From the NCBI GenBank assembly GCA_009667805.1, contig CM019067.1, positions 65,704,637 to 65,768,636 of the forward strand: a DNA stretch of 64,000 bases, in the 5' to 3' direction. A model generated the notes under the pieces. That model was not told the DNA's origin. It did no database searches and saw only the letters and a list, made by a program, of their open reading frames with translations. Below, one piece after another: positions 9,312 to 21,800 of this stretch (position 1 is the stretch's first letter; each line of letters begins with the position of its first letter). The position numbers and the translations under genes are program-made. Source of the DNA: Leptobrachium leishanense. Its lineage: Eukaryota > Chordata > Amphibia > Anura > Megophryidae.

Positions 9312-12300
9312 GTACAAGGGTGGAGATTAAGATCCATTGACCCCTTAGTGACCGGCGGTTTTACACAAATCCGTCCTTTAGGGACCGCTGCTGTTTTTAC
9401 GTTTCTGCACTGTTAGTGTTTAGGTCAAATTTTCCTCTTACTCGTTTATTCAACCCACACATATTATACACCGTTTTTCCCGCCATTAAATGGACTTTCT
9501 AAAAATTTTGTCCTGAGAATAGAAATACCCAATTTTTACATGTTTTTGCTTTTTAACCCCTTCATGCTGAGCCAGTTCACCTATGTGCGCTGAGCTCATT
9601 CTAACGGTTTTATGCTAATTATTTTTAGATGAGAGCCTAGGTACTATTTAACTAGACCCCCCCCAGACAAAAACATTTTTAAAAAAAACCAACTTTTTTT
9701 ATTATTTATTTTATTTATTTATCTTTTAAAATTTTATTTTTACACCAAACCTGGTCATGTTTGGTATCATTGGAAAGGTCATGATCAGGCTCTAGCTGCC
9801 ACGGATCGGGAGAGGGGGATCCTTTGGATCCCTTTATATCTCCACATGGCAGCTAGGGGGTTAAGTGGCCCACTGACATACTCACACATATGGTGAGGAT
9901 GGCAGTGGGTGGGGGGTGACCTGGAGGCTTGGCTGGCATCCAAGATGTCAGCCCCCTCTAGGTTTGAATCACGATTCAGCCCAAATTTGCGCCGAATCGT
10001 GATCCGGCAGCGAAACCGTTAATACCGTAAACCGCTGAAAAGGGGAGCCTCTCCCCTTTCCAGCGGTGCAACTTGCATCACTCTAGCATAAACGGTTGGA
10101 GATAGAGGGCTCCAAAGGAGCCCCCCTCCCCTTCCTGAATTTGCCCCCTGGCGCCGGCCGATGACGTCATCACGCAGCTTGATGACATCATCGGATCGGC
10201 CGGCCCCCAGAAAACTTCGAGGCAAGCTTGAAGTTTGCCATAGACGTCGTGGGAGCTGGCAAGGAAGGGGAGTATCGGGCGGGAGGGAGGTTAGGAGCCG
10301 CTGACATACTAAGTACGTCCGCGGGTCTAAGGGAGACCCATGGACAGGACCTACATAATACGTCAGCGGTCCCTAAGGGGTTAAAGAGTTGTTTTTGTTC
10401 TGGCGGAATATCACATTGTTCTCGCATTTATTTTAATATCTGAGCCATTGCTTAATTAAACAGAAAGTAGAACAACTTATTCTGGACATCTTCTATATTT
10501 TTATGGCACCTCCATGGATGAAATGGGATGCTGTGGTTATTATATCAAGCTATTCAACAATTATATGAAACGATATCGAACGGAACGAGAATAATCCGAA
10601 ACAAAATTGTAACGAAAATTACCAAAAACGGAACAAAATGTTCCATAACAAAAAAAAACGAATGAAAATGACAAAAAGCAAAAATAAAAAATGGAACAAA
10701 ATGATTTCAAAGTAATAAAATCGGGGCTTTTTTTTAACATTGCAACTTCTAGGATTCACCTATAGGTTTCAATGTTAAAAAATATCCCTGGTTTTATTAA
10801 ATATTTCTTAAACCGTTTATTTGTTCTTCACTTGCTCAATAAGCCATTTTGATTATAGGATTTATTTGGCTTTTTTTGGGTGAAATTCTAGGTTTCCCAA
10901 TTTGTTTTTAAAGTTTTCGTTCAATAGTTTTTTTGCAAACAGCGTTTCAATAATGATAATGAATCAGATCTGATTTGATAAATGAATCTGATCTGATCCG
11001 AAAGCTGAAGTGATCTGAAAAATGATATCGGACGATCCAATATTTCGGATCGGTCCTAAATTACGAATCGTGGTGAAATATTGAACGACCCAAAACAAAA
11101 AATTACTGTTTAAAATGGCCCGAAATCACCCGAAAAAAACCAAACCAGGATCAAAGATTGCAAAATGGAAAAAAAAAGCGCTGTGAACAAGTCATAGTGG
11201 TTACTGTATTCTACAAAGGTAGAGATGGCAACACATCTCAGTTTTTAATAGCATTTCTTTTTCAGGCTTCCACTTCAAAAGCTGAAAATCCTGTAAGGAT
11301 AATGATAGCAAAGCGAGACACCGATCTGACGACAGAAAGTGATGGCGATAGCGGGAAAGAGATCCCGAGCAGTAGTGATAGAGCCAGTTGCCCGACCCCT
11401 GCCAATAATAAAAAGACTCCAGTGCATAAACATCTTAAACCATCAAAGGCCAAGATTTCAAACAGGTATGACTTCAGGTTTTTTTTTAAAACCGTTATGG
11501 GTTAATGATGCAGGCGTGTGAATGTCACATACCACTCGACGCGATCATTTCAAGGCCAGGAGAATTTTGCTTACATTATTATATTTAATATTGTAGTTAT
11601 TATGAATGGTCCGTACTGGTGTTTATTAGTCACATGTCATCTGGCAGGAAGGGGTAAACGTGCACTGCATCGATTTAACCCACTGACATGCAGTCATCAT
11701 TAATTTATTGTTTACGTGAAATGAAACACGTCTCATCTGTGTATTTTTCCTGGAATGTCTGACTAAATAGATTTTAGAATGTCAGAACTTAAAAAATAAA
11801 TAATAATAATTATATATTTAATTATTTTTAGATTGGTTAAGCTGTGAGTCCAGATGCCAAAATCACCAGAGTATAGCGGTAGGTAGTGATACCCTTTTTT
11901 ATTGGAGTAATGTTACATTTAAAAGATCAAGCTTTCGAGTGTATAGCTTCCAGACCTGAAGAAGAGCGTTATACTCTCGACAGTAGGGATGCATCGGTGC
12001 CGATACCGGGACCTGCACGAGTACGTGATACTCGTGCAGAGGCCCCTGATACCTAAACCGATACCGGAAGCCAGCACAGTGCCGTGGGGCAGTGCTTGGC
12101 TCCTCCGGGTGTTCTCCCTTCGAATGGCTGCCGGCAAAGGGTTGTAGCCCGGACGCTCTCCTGGGATCCACCAGCTGCGATCTTGTGAGATCGCGGAGTT
12201 CACGAGATCTCGTGAACTCCTGGATCTCGTGAGACCTCGGCTGTACGTGCTTCCCAATGAGCAGCTGGGTTACAACCTCTGCCGGCGACCACTCAAAGGA

Positions 12301-13769
12301 GGAAGATCACTCGGAGGAGCCTGACAGAGCGGGAGGGTGAGCTGGGGGCAATATGAGAGGTTTGGGCAATATCAATGACAGCTGTGGCAATATCTGAGCT
12401 GGGGGCAATGAGAGCTGGGGCAATATCAGAGCTGGGGCAATGAGAGCTAGGGGGCAATATCTGAGCTGGGGGCAATATGTGTGAGCTGCGGCAATATATA
12501 TATATATATATATATAAGGCAACGGCAACCTCCTGGGGCCATATAAAAGCAAAAGATGCCTGGGTGCAAAGTCCTGTAAGTATACAAATGGAAAAAGGGA
12601 AAGGACGCACTCCAGGACTTCAGTAAATAAAGTAAATACAATGTTTTTATTTAAGCAGACATTAAAAAGATGCCCAACCGCACCTAACCGACGTTTCGGC
12701 CCTCACAGGGGCCTTTATCAAGGCTTGGGCATCTTTTTAATGTCTGCTTAAATAAAAACATTGTTTTTACTTTATTTACTGAAGTCCTGGAGTGCGTCCT
12801 TTCCCTTTTTCCATATATATATATATATCTCCTGTTCTTATTGAAAAGCGGTCACGTGACTTGAAATGAAAGTATCGGTACTTGGTATCGGTGAGTACTT
12901 TTAAAACGTATCGGTACTTGTACTCAGTCTTTAAAAGAAAAATGGTCTCGTATATCCATACTCGAAGCTTGTCTTTTTAATGTAACATTAGTCCAATAAA
13001 AAGGTTATCACTACATACTGATTATATTGGGACGTAAAAACCCAAGGGCTGAATATAGAATATTTGATACAGTCCTAACCTCAACATCTGAGGAAAGGGA
13101 TTTAGGGGTTATTATTTCAGAGGATCTAAGGGTAAGTAGTCAATGTAATAGAGCAGCAGGAAATGCTAGCAGAATGCTTGGTTGCGTAGGGAGAGGTATT
13201 AGCAGTAGGAAAAGGGAAGTGCTCATGCCACTGTACAGAGCACTGGTGAGACCTCACTTGGAGTACTGTGTGCAGTACTGGAGACCGTATCTCCAGAAGG
13301 ATATAGACATCTTAGAGAGAGTTCAGAGAAGGGCTACTAAAATGGTGTACGGCTTGAAGGAGAAAGGTTACCAGGAAAGGATTAATGATCTTAACATGTA
13401 CAGCTTGGAAAAAAGACGAGACAGAGGAGATATGATAGAAACATTTAAATACGTAAAGGGAATCCACAAGGTAGAGGAAGGGAGTATATTTAAACAGAAA
13501 CAAAGTAGCAAAACAAGAGGACATAGTCTTAGATTAGAGGGGCAAAGGTTTAAAAGTCACATCAGGAAGCATTATTTTACTGAGAGGGTGGTGGATACAT
13601 GGAACAACCTTCCAGTAGAAGTGGTAGAGGCCAAAACAGTAATTGAATTTAAGCAAGCATGGGATAGGCATAAGGGTATCCTAAACAAAAGATAAATCCA
13701 GGTAAAGTATCCATGTAATTGGGCTGACTAGATGGGCCGAAAGGTTCTTATCTGCTGACATTTTTCTAT

Positions 13770-13810
<41 letters not shown>

Positions 13811-16800
13811 TAGAATTAGGCAATAGAGGATGCACTCACGGTCTTCCAAACAAATATAAAGAATTTATTTTACAAAACTCACATGGACATCAACGTTTCG
13901 GCTCGCAGAGCTTTTTCAAGATAAACAAACAACACCAAAAATAACACATTTTTATACTAACAAACCAAGAATGAATTCACTCACAAATCTGTCAGAAATC
14001 TCACTAATGAGTTGCCCCACCCCATCCTGAATCAACAAGATTACGGGCGGGGGCCAACAACACCTTGATAATGGGACTGAATACTAAGAAAAAAATATAT
14101 AACAATACAGAGATACAAAATACAAAAAAGTTAAAAGCAAAAGATGAATGACTGAATATTGTAACTAATATTGCAATGAAACAAAAAATCTTTTTACACC
14201 AACTGACCCAAAAAATATGAACCACTAAATGTAAAGTCAGTGATTTAACGGGGAGATAAAAAAGATGTAAAGGAAATATATTCGTTCAAACCTCCTAGGT
14301 GAAACTGTATCTAGTTTCATTGTCCAGAACGCTTCTCTTTGCAACAATAATTGAGACCGATTACCTCCACGTTTTAAAGGTGGTATATGGTCTATAGCCT
14401 TAATTTGAGTGTAGGTAACCTATGCTGTAAAGCCAAAAAATGTTTTGCCACAGGCTTATCAGTAGACCCATCTCTAAAGGCAGTGGTAATATTAGACCTG
14501 TGGCCTCGGATCCTATCTCTAAGGGGTCGGTCGGTTTTTCCAACATAAGAGAGTCCGCAAGGACATGTAATTAAATACACCACAAACTCTGTGGTGCAAG
14601 TAATATGATGACGAATGGAAAAGATTTTCCTGACCTAGGATGTGAAAAAGTTGAGCCAGGCTGCATATGGCTACACGTTACACAACTTGTGCATCTGAAG
14701 CAACCATGCCGAAGAGAGATAGAACTGGATGAATATGATTTAATTGGGTCTGTCTTGACCAACCAGTCACGAAGACTTCTGGACCTCCTATAACTTATTA
14801 CAGGAGTATTATGAAATTTAGAGGGCAAAGTACTATCGTATTTAAACATTTCCCATTGTCGATGTATATTTTGTGTGATTTTATGACTATAGGAATGATA
14901 TGTCATAGGTAGGTACATCTTACTATTGGCCAAGGATTTTCTATTTTCTTGGATGAAATTTTTTCACAAGCCTTCACAAAGGCTTGCTGAAGAACGTTGT
15001 CAGAATAACCTCTCTGTTTAAAACTATTATAGGTATCGGCTAATTGCAAAGTACAGCGTTCCTCATCACTATTGTTTCTTAATGTTACATAGGAATTGGG
15101 ACACTGGCAAAGACTGTTTTAAGTGCGGTGGATGGAACTATCTGCTCTTAAAATAGTGTTCCTGGCTGTTTCTTTTCGATGTAATGTGTAACCTAAACGG
15201 TCACCTGCTCGAAACACTAACACGTCTAAGAAGACAATCTCCTGTGTGGAAATAATAGATGTCAACTTAATTGTAGAGGACAATGAATTGATTTGTTCAA
15301 CCATTTGCATTAAGGTTACCTCTCCGTATTATTCCACACTAAAAAGATGTCATCCACAAATCTGCAGTAAAATAATAATTTTTCAGAAAAAGGTGAAAGA
15401 ATATGAAAATTTTCAAATACATACATAAAGATATTGGCGTAGGATGGAGCCATCGGGGCCCCCATCGCCGTGCCAGCTGTCTGCATGTAGAACTGTTTTT
15501 TCAAATCGAAAAAAATTATTTTCCAATGTACATCTCAACAACTCCAATAAATTTTCAATAGGTGGACCTCGATACACATCAGATTCCATCAAAACCTTGC
15601 GCATAGCAGAAATACCTTCAACAATGGGAATACAAGTGTATAGATTTTTTACATCTAATGTCGCTAATATAACTGGATTGGGCGGTAGGGTAACCTGAGA
15701 GATCATCTGTAAAAAATGACTAGTATCTTTCAAACATGTAGAAAGTGACAAAACAGTGGATTTACAATAATAGTCAACAAATTTGCCCAGCGGTTCCAAA
15801 ATCCCTCCCACCGCGGAGACAATTGGGCGTCCTGGTGGTTTCACCGGATTTTTATGCAATTTGGGTATAGTATAAAAAATGGGAATCCTAGGGTGTTGCA
15901 CAGTCAAAAAGGCTGCTGTGGTTTCATCAATATAACCCAAATTAAAACCCATAGAGACAATAGGTAATATACGTTCCGCAATCTGTTTTGTCGGATCACC
16001 AAATAACCTTTTGTAGGTCTGTGTATCATTCAGTTGGTTTAAAATATCATCCTTTATAATGCATAGTCCAAAATAACAATGCCACCCCCCTTGTCTGCCG
16101 CACGAATAACGATAGAATGATCCTGCGACAAATCTTTCATTGCTCCCCATTCATCATGAGAAAGATTAGACCTCTTTTTGATGTTTTGCTTGCTAGAGTT
16201 TCTCATAGTATCACGCATTATATCTCCAAAAGTATTGATAAAATGATTGGGGGTTTTCACTTCGTGTGTATTACGTAATCTAAATGGGTTGGTTTGAATA
16301 TAAATTCCTTTAGATTTTTCTTGTAAAGTCAAAGTTCTTTGTAATTTATAAGCCTCAACCTCTAGATCAAAATCTGTTGGTGTAGACGTAGGTACAAATG
16401 TTAAGCCTTTAGACAATAAACTAATATGGTCTTTAGTCAGCTGTTTGGATGATAAATTGAAGATCGGTATTATCTCCTCGGGACAGGCGGTTTGTTTTTG
16501 CCTCTTGTGACCTTTACCTTGCTGCCCTCTTCGAGGGATTCTCCGTCTCTGGTTAATTTGCTGGTACCTCTTGTAAATATCCGTGCTGTCGGTAATCTTT
16601 TGGGATCTTCTATCAGTTCCTCTGCTAAAAAAGAGTTAGTGGATTTGGTATAAGTTTCCTGCGGGCCTTCAATCTCTGAAGCTGATTCACCCGATGTAAC
16701 ATCGACTGATTCGATATTCGGTCTCCTTATTCTCCGTCTGTTTCCAGGAGGTTGGTAATGAGGGCGTTCAGCACTTAACCACTTATAGACTCTGTGAGAT

Positions 16801-18862
16801 GTATAATCGAGGTTGACTTTGCTAAGTTTCTGTTTCTTGAAGGAAATTAGTTCAGATTTATATTTATTAATATCATCAGACAACTTAGACATTTGAGTTT
16901 CAAATGAAGTAGAATTTAAAGCATCATAATTCACTTCTTCAAAAGTAGAAATCGATTGCCTTACAGTTACTATTTCTTTCCCAACCTCCTCGACCACCAA
17001 AATCAACCAATCTAATGAGCAACGATTAGCAACCGCAACCCATTTTTGCATGCAGACAGCTGGCACGGCGATGGGGGCCCCGATGGCTCCATCCTACGCC
17101 AATATCTTTATGTATGTATTTGAAAATTTTCATATTCTTTCGCCTTTTTCTGAAAAATTATTATTTTACTGCAGATTTGTGGATGACATCTTTTTAGTGT
17201 GGAATAATACGGAGGTAACCTTAATGCAAATGGTTGAACAAATCAATTCATTGTCCTCTACAATTAAGTTGACATCTATTATTTCCACACAGGAGATTGT
17301 CTTCTTAGACGTGTTAGTGTTTCGAGCAGGTGACCGTTTAGGTTACACATTACATCGAAAAGAAACAGCCAGGAACACTATTTTAAGAGCAGATAGTTCC
17401 ATCCACCGCACTTAAAACAGTCTTTGCCAGTGTCCCAATTCCTACGTACATTAAGAAACAATAGTGATGAGGAACGCTGTACTTTGCAATTAGCCGATAC
17501 CTATATAATAGTTTAAACAGAGAGGTTATTCTGACAACGTTCTTCAGCAAGCCTTTGTGAAGGCTTGTGAAAAAATTTCATCCAAGAAAATAGAAAATCC
17601 TTTGGCCAATAGTAAGATGTACCTACCTATGACATATCATTCCTATAGTCATAAAATCACACAAAATATACATCGACAATGGGAATGTTTAAATACGATA
17701 GTACTTTGCCCTCTAAATTTCATAATACTCCTGTAATAAAGTTATAGGAGGTCCAGAAGTCTTCGTGACTGGTTGGTCAAGACAGACCCAATTAAATCAT
17801 ATTCATCTAGTTCTATCTCTCTTCGGCATGGTTGCTTCAGATGCACAAGTTGTGTAACGTGTAGCCATATGCAGCCTGGCTCAACTTTTTTCACATCCTA
17901 GGTCAGGAAAAATCTTTTCCATTCGTCATCATATTACTTGCACCACAGAGTTTGTGGTGTATTTAATTACATGTCCTTGCGGACTCTCTTATGTTGGAAA
18001 AACCGACCGACCCCCTTAGAGATAGGATCCGAGGCCACAGGTCTAATATTACCACTGCCTTTAGAGATGGGTCTACTGATAAGCCTGTGGCAAAACATTT
18101 TTTGGCTTTACAGCATAGGTTACCTACACTCAAATTTAAGGCTATAGACCATATACCACCTTTAAAACGTGGAGGTAATCGGTCTCAATTATTGTTGCAA
18201 AGAGAAGCGTTCTGGACAATGAAACTAGATACAGTTTCACCTAGAGGTTTGAACGAATATATTTCCTTTACATCTTTTTTATCTCCCTGTTAAATCACTG
18301 ACTTTACATTTAGTGGTTCATATTTTTTGGGTCAGTTGGTGTAAAAAGATTTTTTGTTTCATTGCAATATTAGTTACAATATTCAGTCATTCATCTTTTG
18401 CTTTTAACTTTTTTGTATTTTTGTATCTCTGTATTGTTATATATTTTTTTCTTAGTATTCAGTCCCATTATCAAGGTGTTGTTGGCCCAGCCCGTAATCT
18501 TGTTGTTTCAGGATGGGGTGGGGCAACTCATTAGTGAGATTTCTGACAGATTTGTGAGTTAATTCATTCTTTGGTTTGTTAGTATAAAAATGTGTTATTT
18601 GGTGTTGTTTGTTTATCTTGAAAAAGGCTCTGCGAGCCGAAACGTTGATGTCCATGTGAGTTTTGTAAAATAAATTCTTTATATTTGTTTGGAAGACCGT
18701 GAGTGCATCCTCTATTGCCTAATTCTATATACTTCAACTGGATTGCACCAGGCAATGAACGGTAATATGGAGAATGCTGTATGCAGTGGATTTTTGTGTA
18801 TGGTGTACTATGGCTTTCTAGCAGAGATAAGGTTTATGCAACTGGTCAAAGCCACTCCTAAT

Positions 18863-18896
<34 letters not shown>

Positions 18897-21800
18897 ATAT
18901 ATATATAATATATATATATATAATTAGGAGTGGCTTTGACCAGTTGCATAAACCTTATCTCTGCTAGAAAGCCATAGTTTGGCATAGCATTGATTTTAGG
19001 GTTCTGTGTAATAACAGACCCAGAATGCATAATAGTGAGACAGATGTCATTTGCATATTTTACCCAGAATTCCTTGCTGCATATGGGGAATGTGGCACAG
19101 GAGCTCTGGGATGCAATTCTTTGAATTGCTGTGATGTGCAATTGGCTTCTGCAATAATAAACAGAACTGATTATAGCGTGGAGGCCTTTTATCTCACTTT
19201 TTGTCCTCCACCATAGCCCTTGTAAGTATATATATATCACCACACATTACATTTAAACACTAATATGTGGCCGTGCATCATATAATTGACAGAATTTCTG
19301 TTTGATAAAGAGCCAGCATTAAACTTGTTCTAATGGATAACAAGTGACGACTTGGATGTGCATGTTACTTTCTGAGATGTTGCTCTGCTAATGCTACGTT
19401 TTACGGTGTTTTTTTTTTTTGTTTGTTTGTTTTTTAAGTGTGACGAAGGTTAATGCTCCTGGAAAACCAAAAATTGTCAGTCACAGTAGAAAAGCAGGAA
19501 TTCAAAGTAGTATTTCTTCCGATATAATGGACACTGACAGCACTGAACAGCTACCTGCGAAGACGCGAGTCCCTCAGAGGAGTCAAAAGAGTAAAATAGT
19601 TCCCACTACTCCCAATCACACTGAAGAATCGACTTACCGGGTAAACCATGCTAAAGAATTGCATAATTAAAGTGAACCTGGATAATGTTCATGCATGCAG
19701 ACCACAAACCTTTAATGATATGACAGCTGTAGATTGTAGCATAAGTTTCAGATAAGGTGGCTTGCAGGTATGTGTTAAACTTTTGTTATTTTGGTGTGTT
19801 GCACATGTTTTGTTGTTGAGTGCATGTTTAGGCTGCGGTGAGACAAGTGCACTCAGTGCGCACGCACTGACCCGATGTCCGCCACAGCATTGTGAGGTTT
19901 CGAAGGGGCGGGCCACATGATGTAGCGTGCGCACTAGTCAAAAAGCTACGACGAACGTAAGACGGGGCTACAAAGCGCAATCCTCCATAGGAGCTTTATA
20001 GCGCTGAGCGTACAAACTGCGCACAGCGAAGTGGCCAGACAAGCGTCAGAGTAGAATGAATGATCACTCTCACGGACGTTCCTTCCGCTCTCAAGTGTGC
20101 TCGTGTGACCCCTGGCTTTAGTTTGAGTGACTAGTACACTTCGGCAGAGGAGGCAGCTGGCACCAAGCATGATTTTCATTTTTAATAGGCCCTTATTCAA
20201 GAATTGGACCAGGAACGAGAGCGGCGATGGAAGGCAGAACAAACTGTAATCAAGCTAACAGAAAATCTCAAAGAAGTACAGCGCCAGACAAAAGAAGAAA
20301 AGGACATTAACAGCATGGCTGTTTATACCACAGATAGGTAATCTTGTGTTATCTCATGTAGATTCCAAAACAAATAGGGGTTAAGCAGTCCATATCTGAT
20401 TTATTTAATGCTTGTTGGTGTCTTCCTTTCCTTTTTGCAAATCCTTCTAGGAATGTGGGCGAATGTCTGTGAATGGGAGATTGCTGGTGTGCAAACAATT
20501 CCACAATAACCACAAAAGCTTGATTAATTTTTAATACATTCCCAAAGATCCATCTCTTAATAATATTAACTTATTACATTTGCAGAGATTTGGGGTTATT
20601 AATGTGCTGTGATTATGCAGACTAAGCCCAGCTATCACACGTTGATTCCTCCTACAAGTTCAGCATATTTTTCAGTGTCTGGTCGTGTATATGATCATTA
20701 CATGCATTTTTTTTTTCCCTTTTTATTTTATGTTAATCTCTAACCGCAGCTTGACTATTATAACTTATATACAGTATATTATACCATGTAGAGAAAGTAG
20801 AGACAACGCGGTGTTTCTCCAAAAGCTGCACAAGTGTCACCTGTGTTTAATACATGAGGTGAGCATCAAAAACAAATGTTTCGGGTTTGGGCATTCCACA
20901 GAAGAATGGTTCCACACCCGAAAAGTTTGGTTTTGATGCTCCTCTTCTGTATTAAACACAGGTGACACTAGTGCACCTTTTGAAGATAGACAGCGCTGTC
21001 TCTGCCTTTTCTACGTGGTTTAAACATGTTTCCTTCACCTAAGGACCCAGGGTGTTGGTGGTGAGACTTTGCAGCCTGTTTGGGAACATCATTTTCTTGT
21101 AGTGGGACTTTTTGTTTCCCTCCTCCACAATTGTTCTGTATTCTATTATATATATAGTATATAAAAAAATCTGTTTACGTTGACACATAATAAGCAGTGT
21201 TGCTGGTTTCCTGTATCTTAAATCTAACTTGGATTTTGTGCGTGGATTGGTCTTTTAGAATTAAAGAGCTACTTTTAAAGGAAAAAAATGCCAACATCAA
21301 TTTGCAAGGCTTTATTCAGCGTCTGAAAGAAGAAAACGAGAGCCTTACAAACGATCTTGAAACCTACACAAGCAAAGAGGAAAACTACAAAACAGAATTA
21401 AAGAATATGAAGGATACACTATCCAAGCTAGAGTCGCAAACGGAACAGCAACAGGCACTCGAGGTGACGTATATATTAAATTCTTCTAAATCAGATTTAT
21501 TTTTACATTATAGTTAATTTAACCAGAGTTTTTTGTGACAATCCTTCCTCACTGGGCTGCGTCTCTTTCCCAACTACCGTAATTAGCCCAGCTTGCCGAT
21601 CCTTCAGTTTGTAACATTTTAATTAATAAATATGTTTTCAAAACCCAGATTTTAAACTAAGTGTGGCACCAAACTTTGAATAAAACGTCTGAATTACGCA
21701 ATTTCTTCATACCAATTGTGCCTGGGACTGATTTTGCATCTGCTTCTGATAGTATTACTCTATTTTCAATTCTAGTGTGAATGTGAATACAACCAGCATC

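Larger units (their letters stand above)
11982..12960. mobile_element. hAT-like element, copy 4, with a nested palindrome
   Basis: Starts TAGGGATGCATCGGTGCCGATACC; the right end is decayed (gtatatccata, last base 12960). Flanks ctcgacag and ctcgaagc fit an 8-bp duplication of the CTCGAAAG present in the host palindrome. Contains the degenerate minisatellite (12335-12490), the family palindrome (12130-12290) and a nested (TA)n/Penelope-like palindrome (12500-12830). Confidence 0.65.
11875..13020. mobile_element. Penelope-like terminal palindrome split by hAT copy 4
   Basis: About 60 bp on the left (accctttttTATTGGAGTAATGTTAC...AAGATCAAGCTTTCGAG) recurs inverted at 12961-13015 (CTCGAAGCTTG...TAACATTAGTCCAATAAAAAGG). 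A hammerhead-like motif at 11956-11980 is cut by the hAT insertion and resumes as ctcgaagcttg at 12961. Frog-type Penelope-like element end, by resemblance of layout to 13811-18727. Confidence 0.5.
13811..18727. mobile_element. Penelope-like element, head-to-head composite
   Basis: A minus-strand unit (13811-17046) is followed by a 5'-truncated + strand copy (about 17047-18727). The 1.68-kb arms, 13811-15490 and 17047-18727, are inverted copies at very high identity, each ending TAGAATTAGGCAATAGAGG or its inverse. Encodes a Penelope-type RT followed by a GIY-YIG endonuclease. Inverted partial copies at the 5' end are a known habit of Penelope-like elements. Confidence 0.88.

Noticed and set aside
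14004..14225. 73-codon frame at 14004-14225 and its mirror at 18313-18534 as a membrane protein
   Set aside because: It is the 3' non-coding part of the Penelope-like element translated in both arms; hydrophobicity comes from T-rich sequence.
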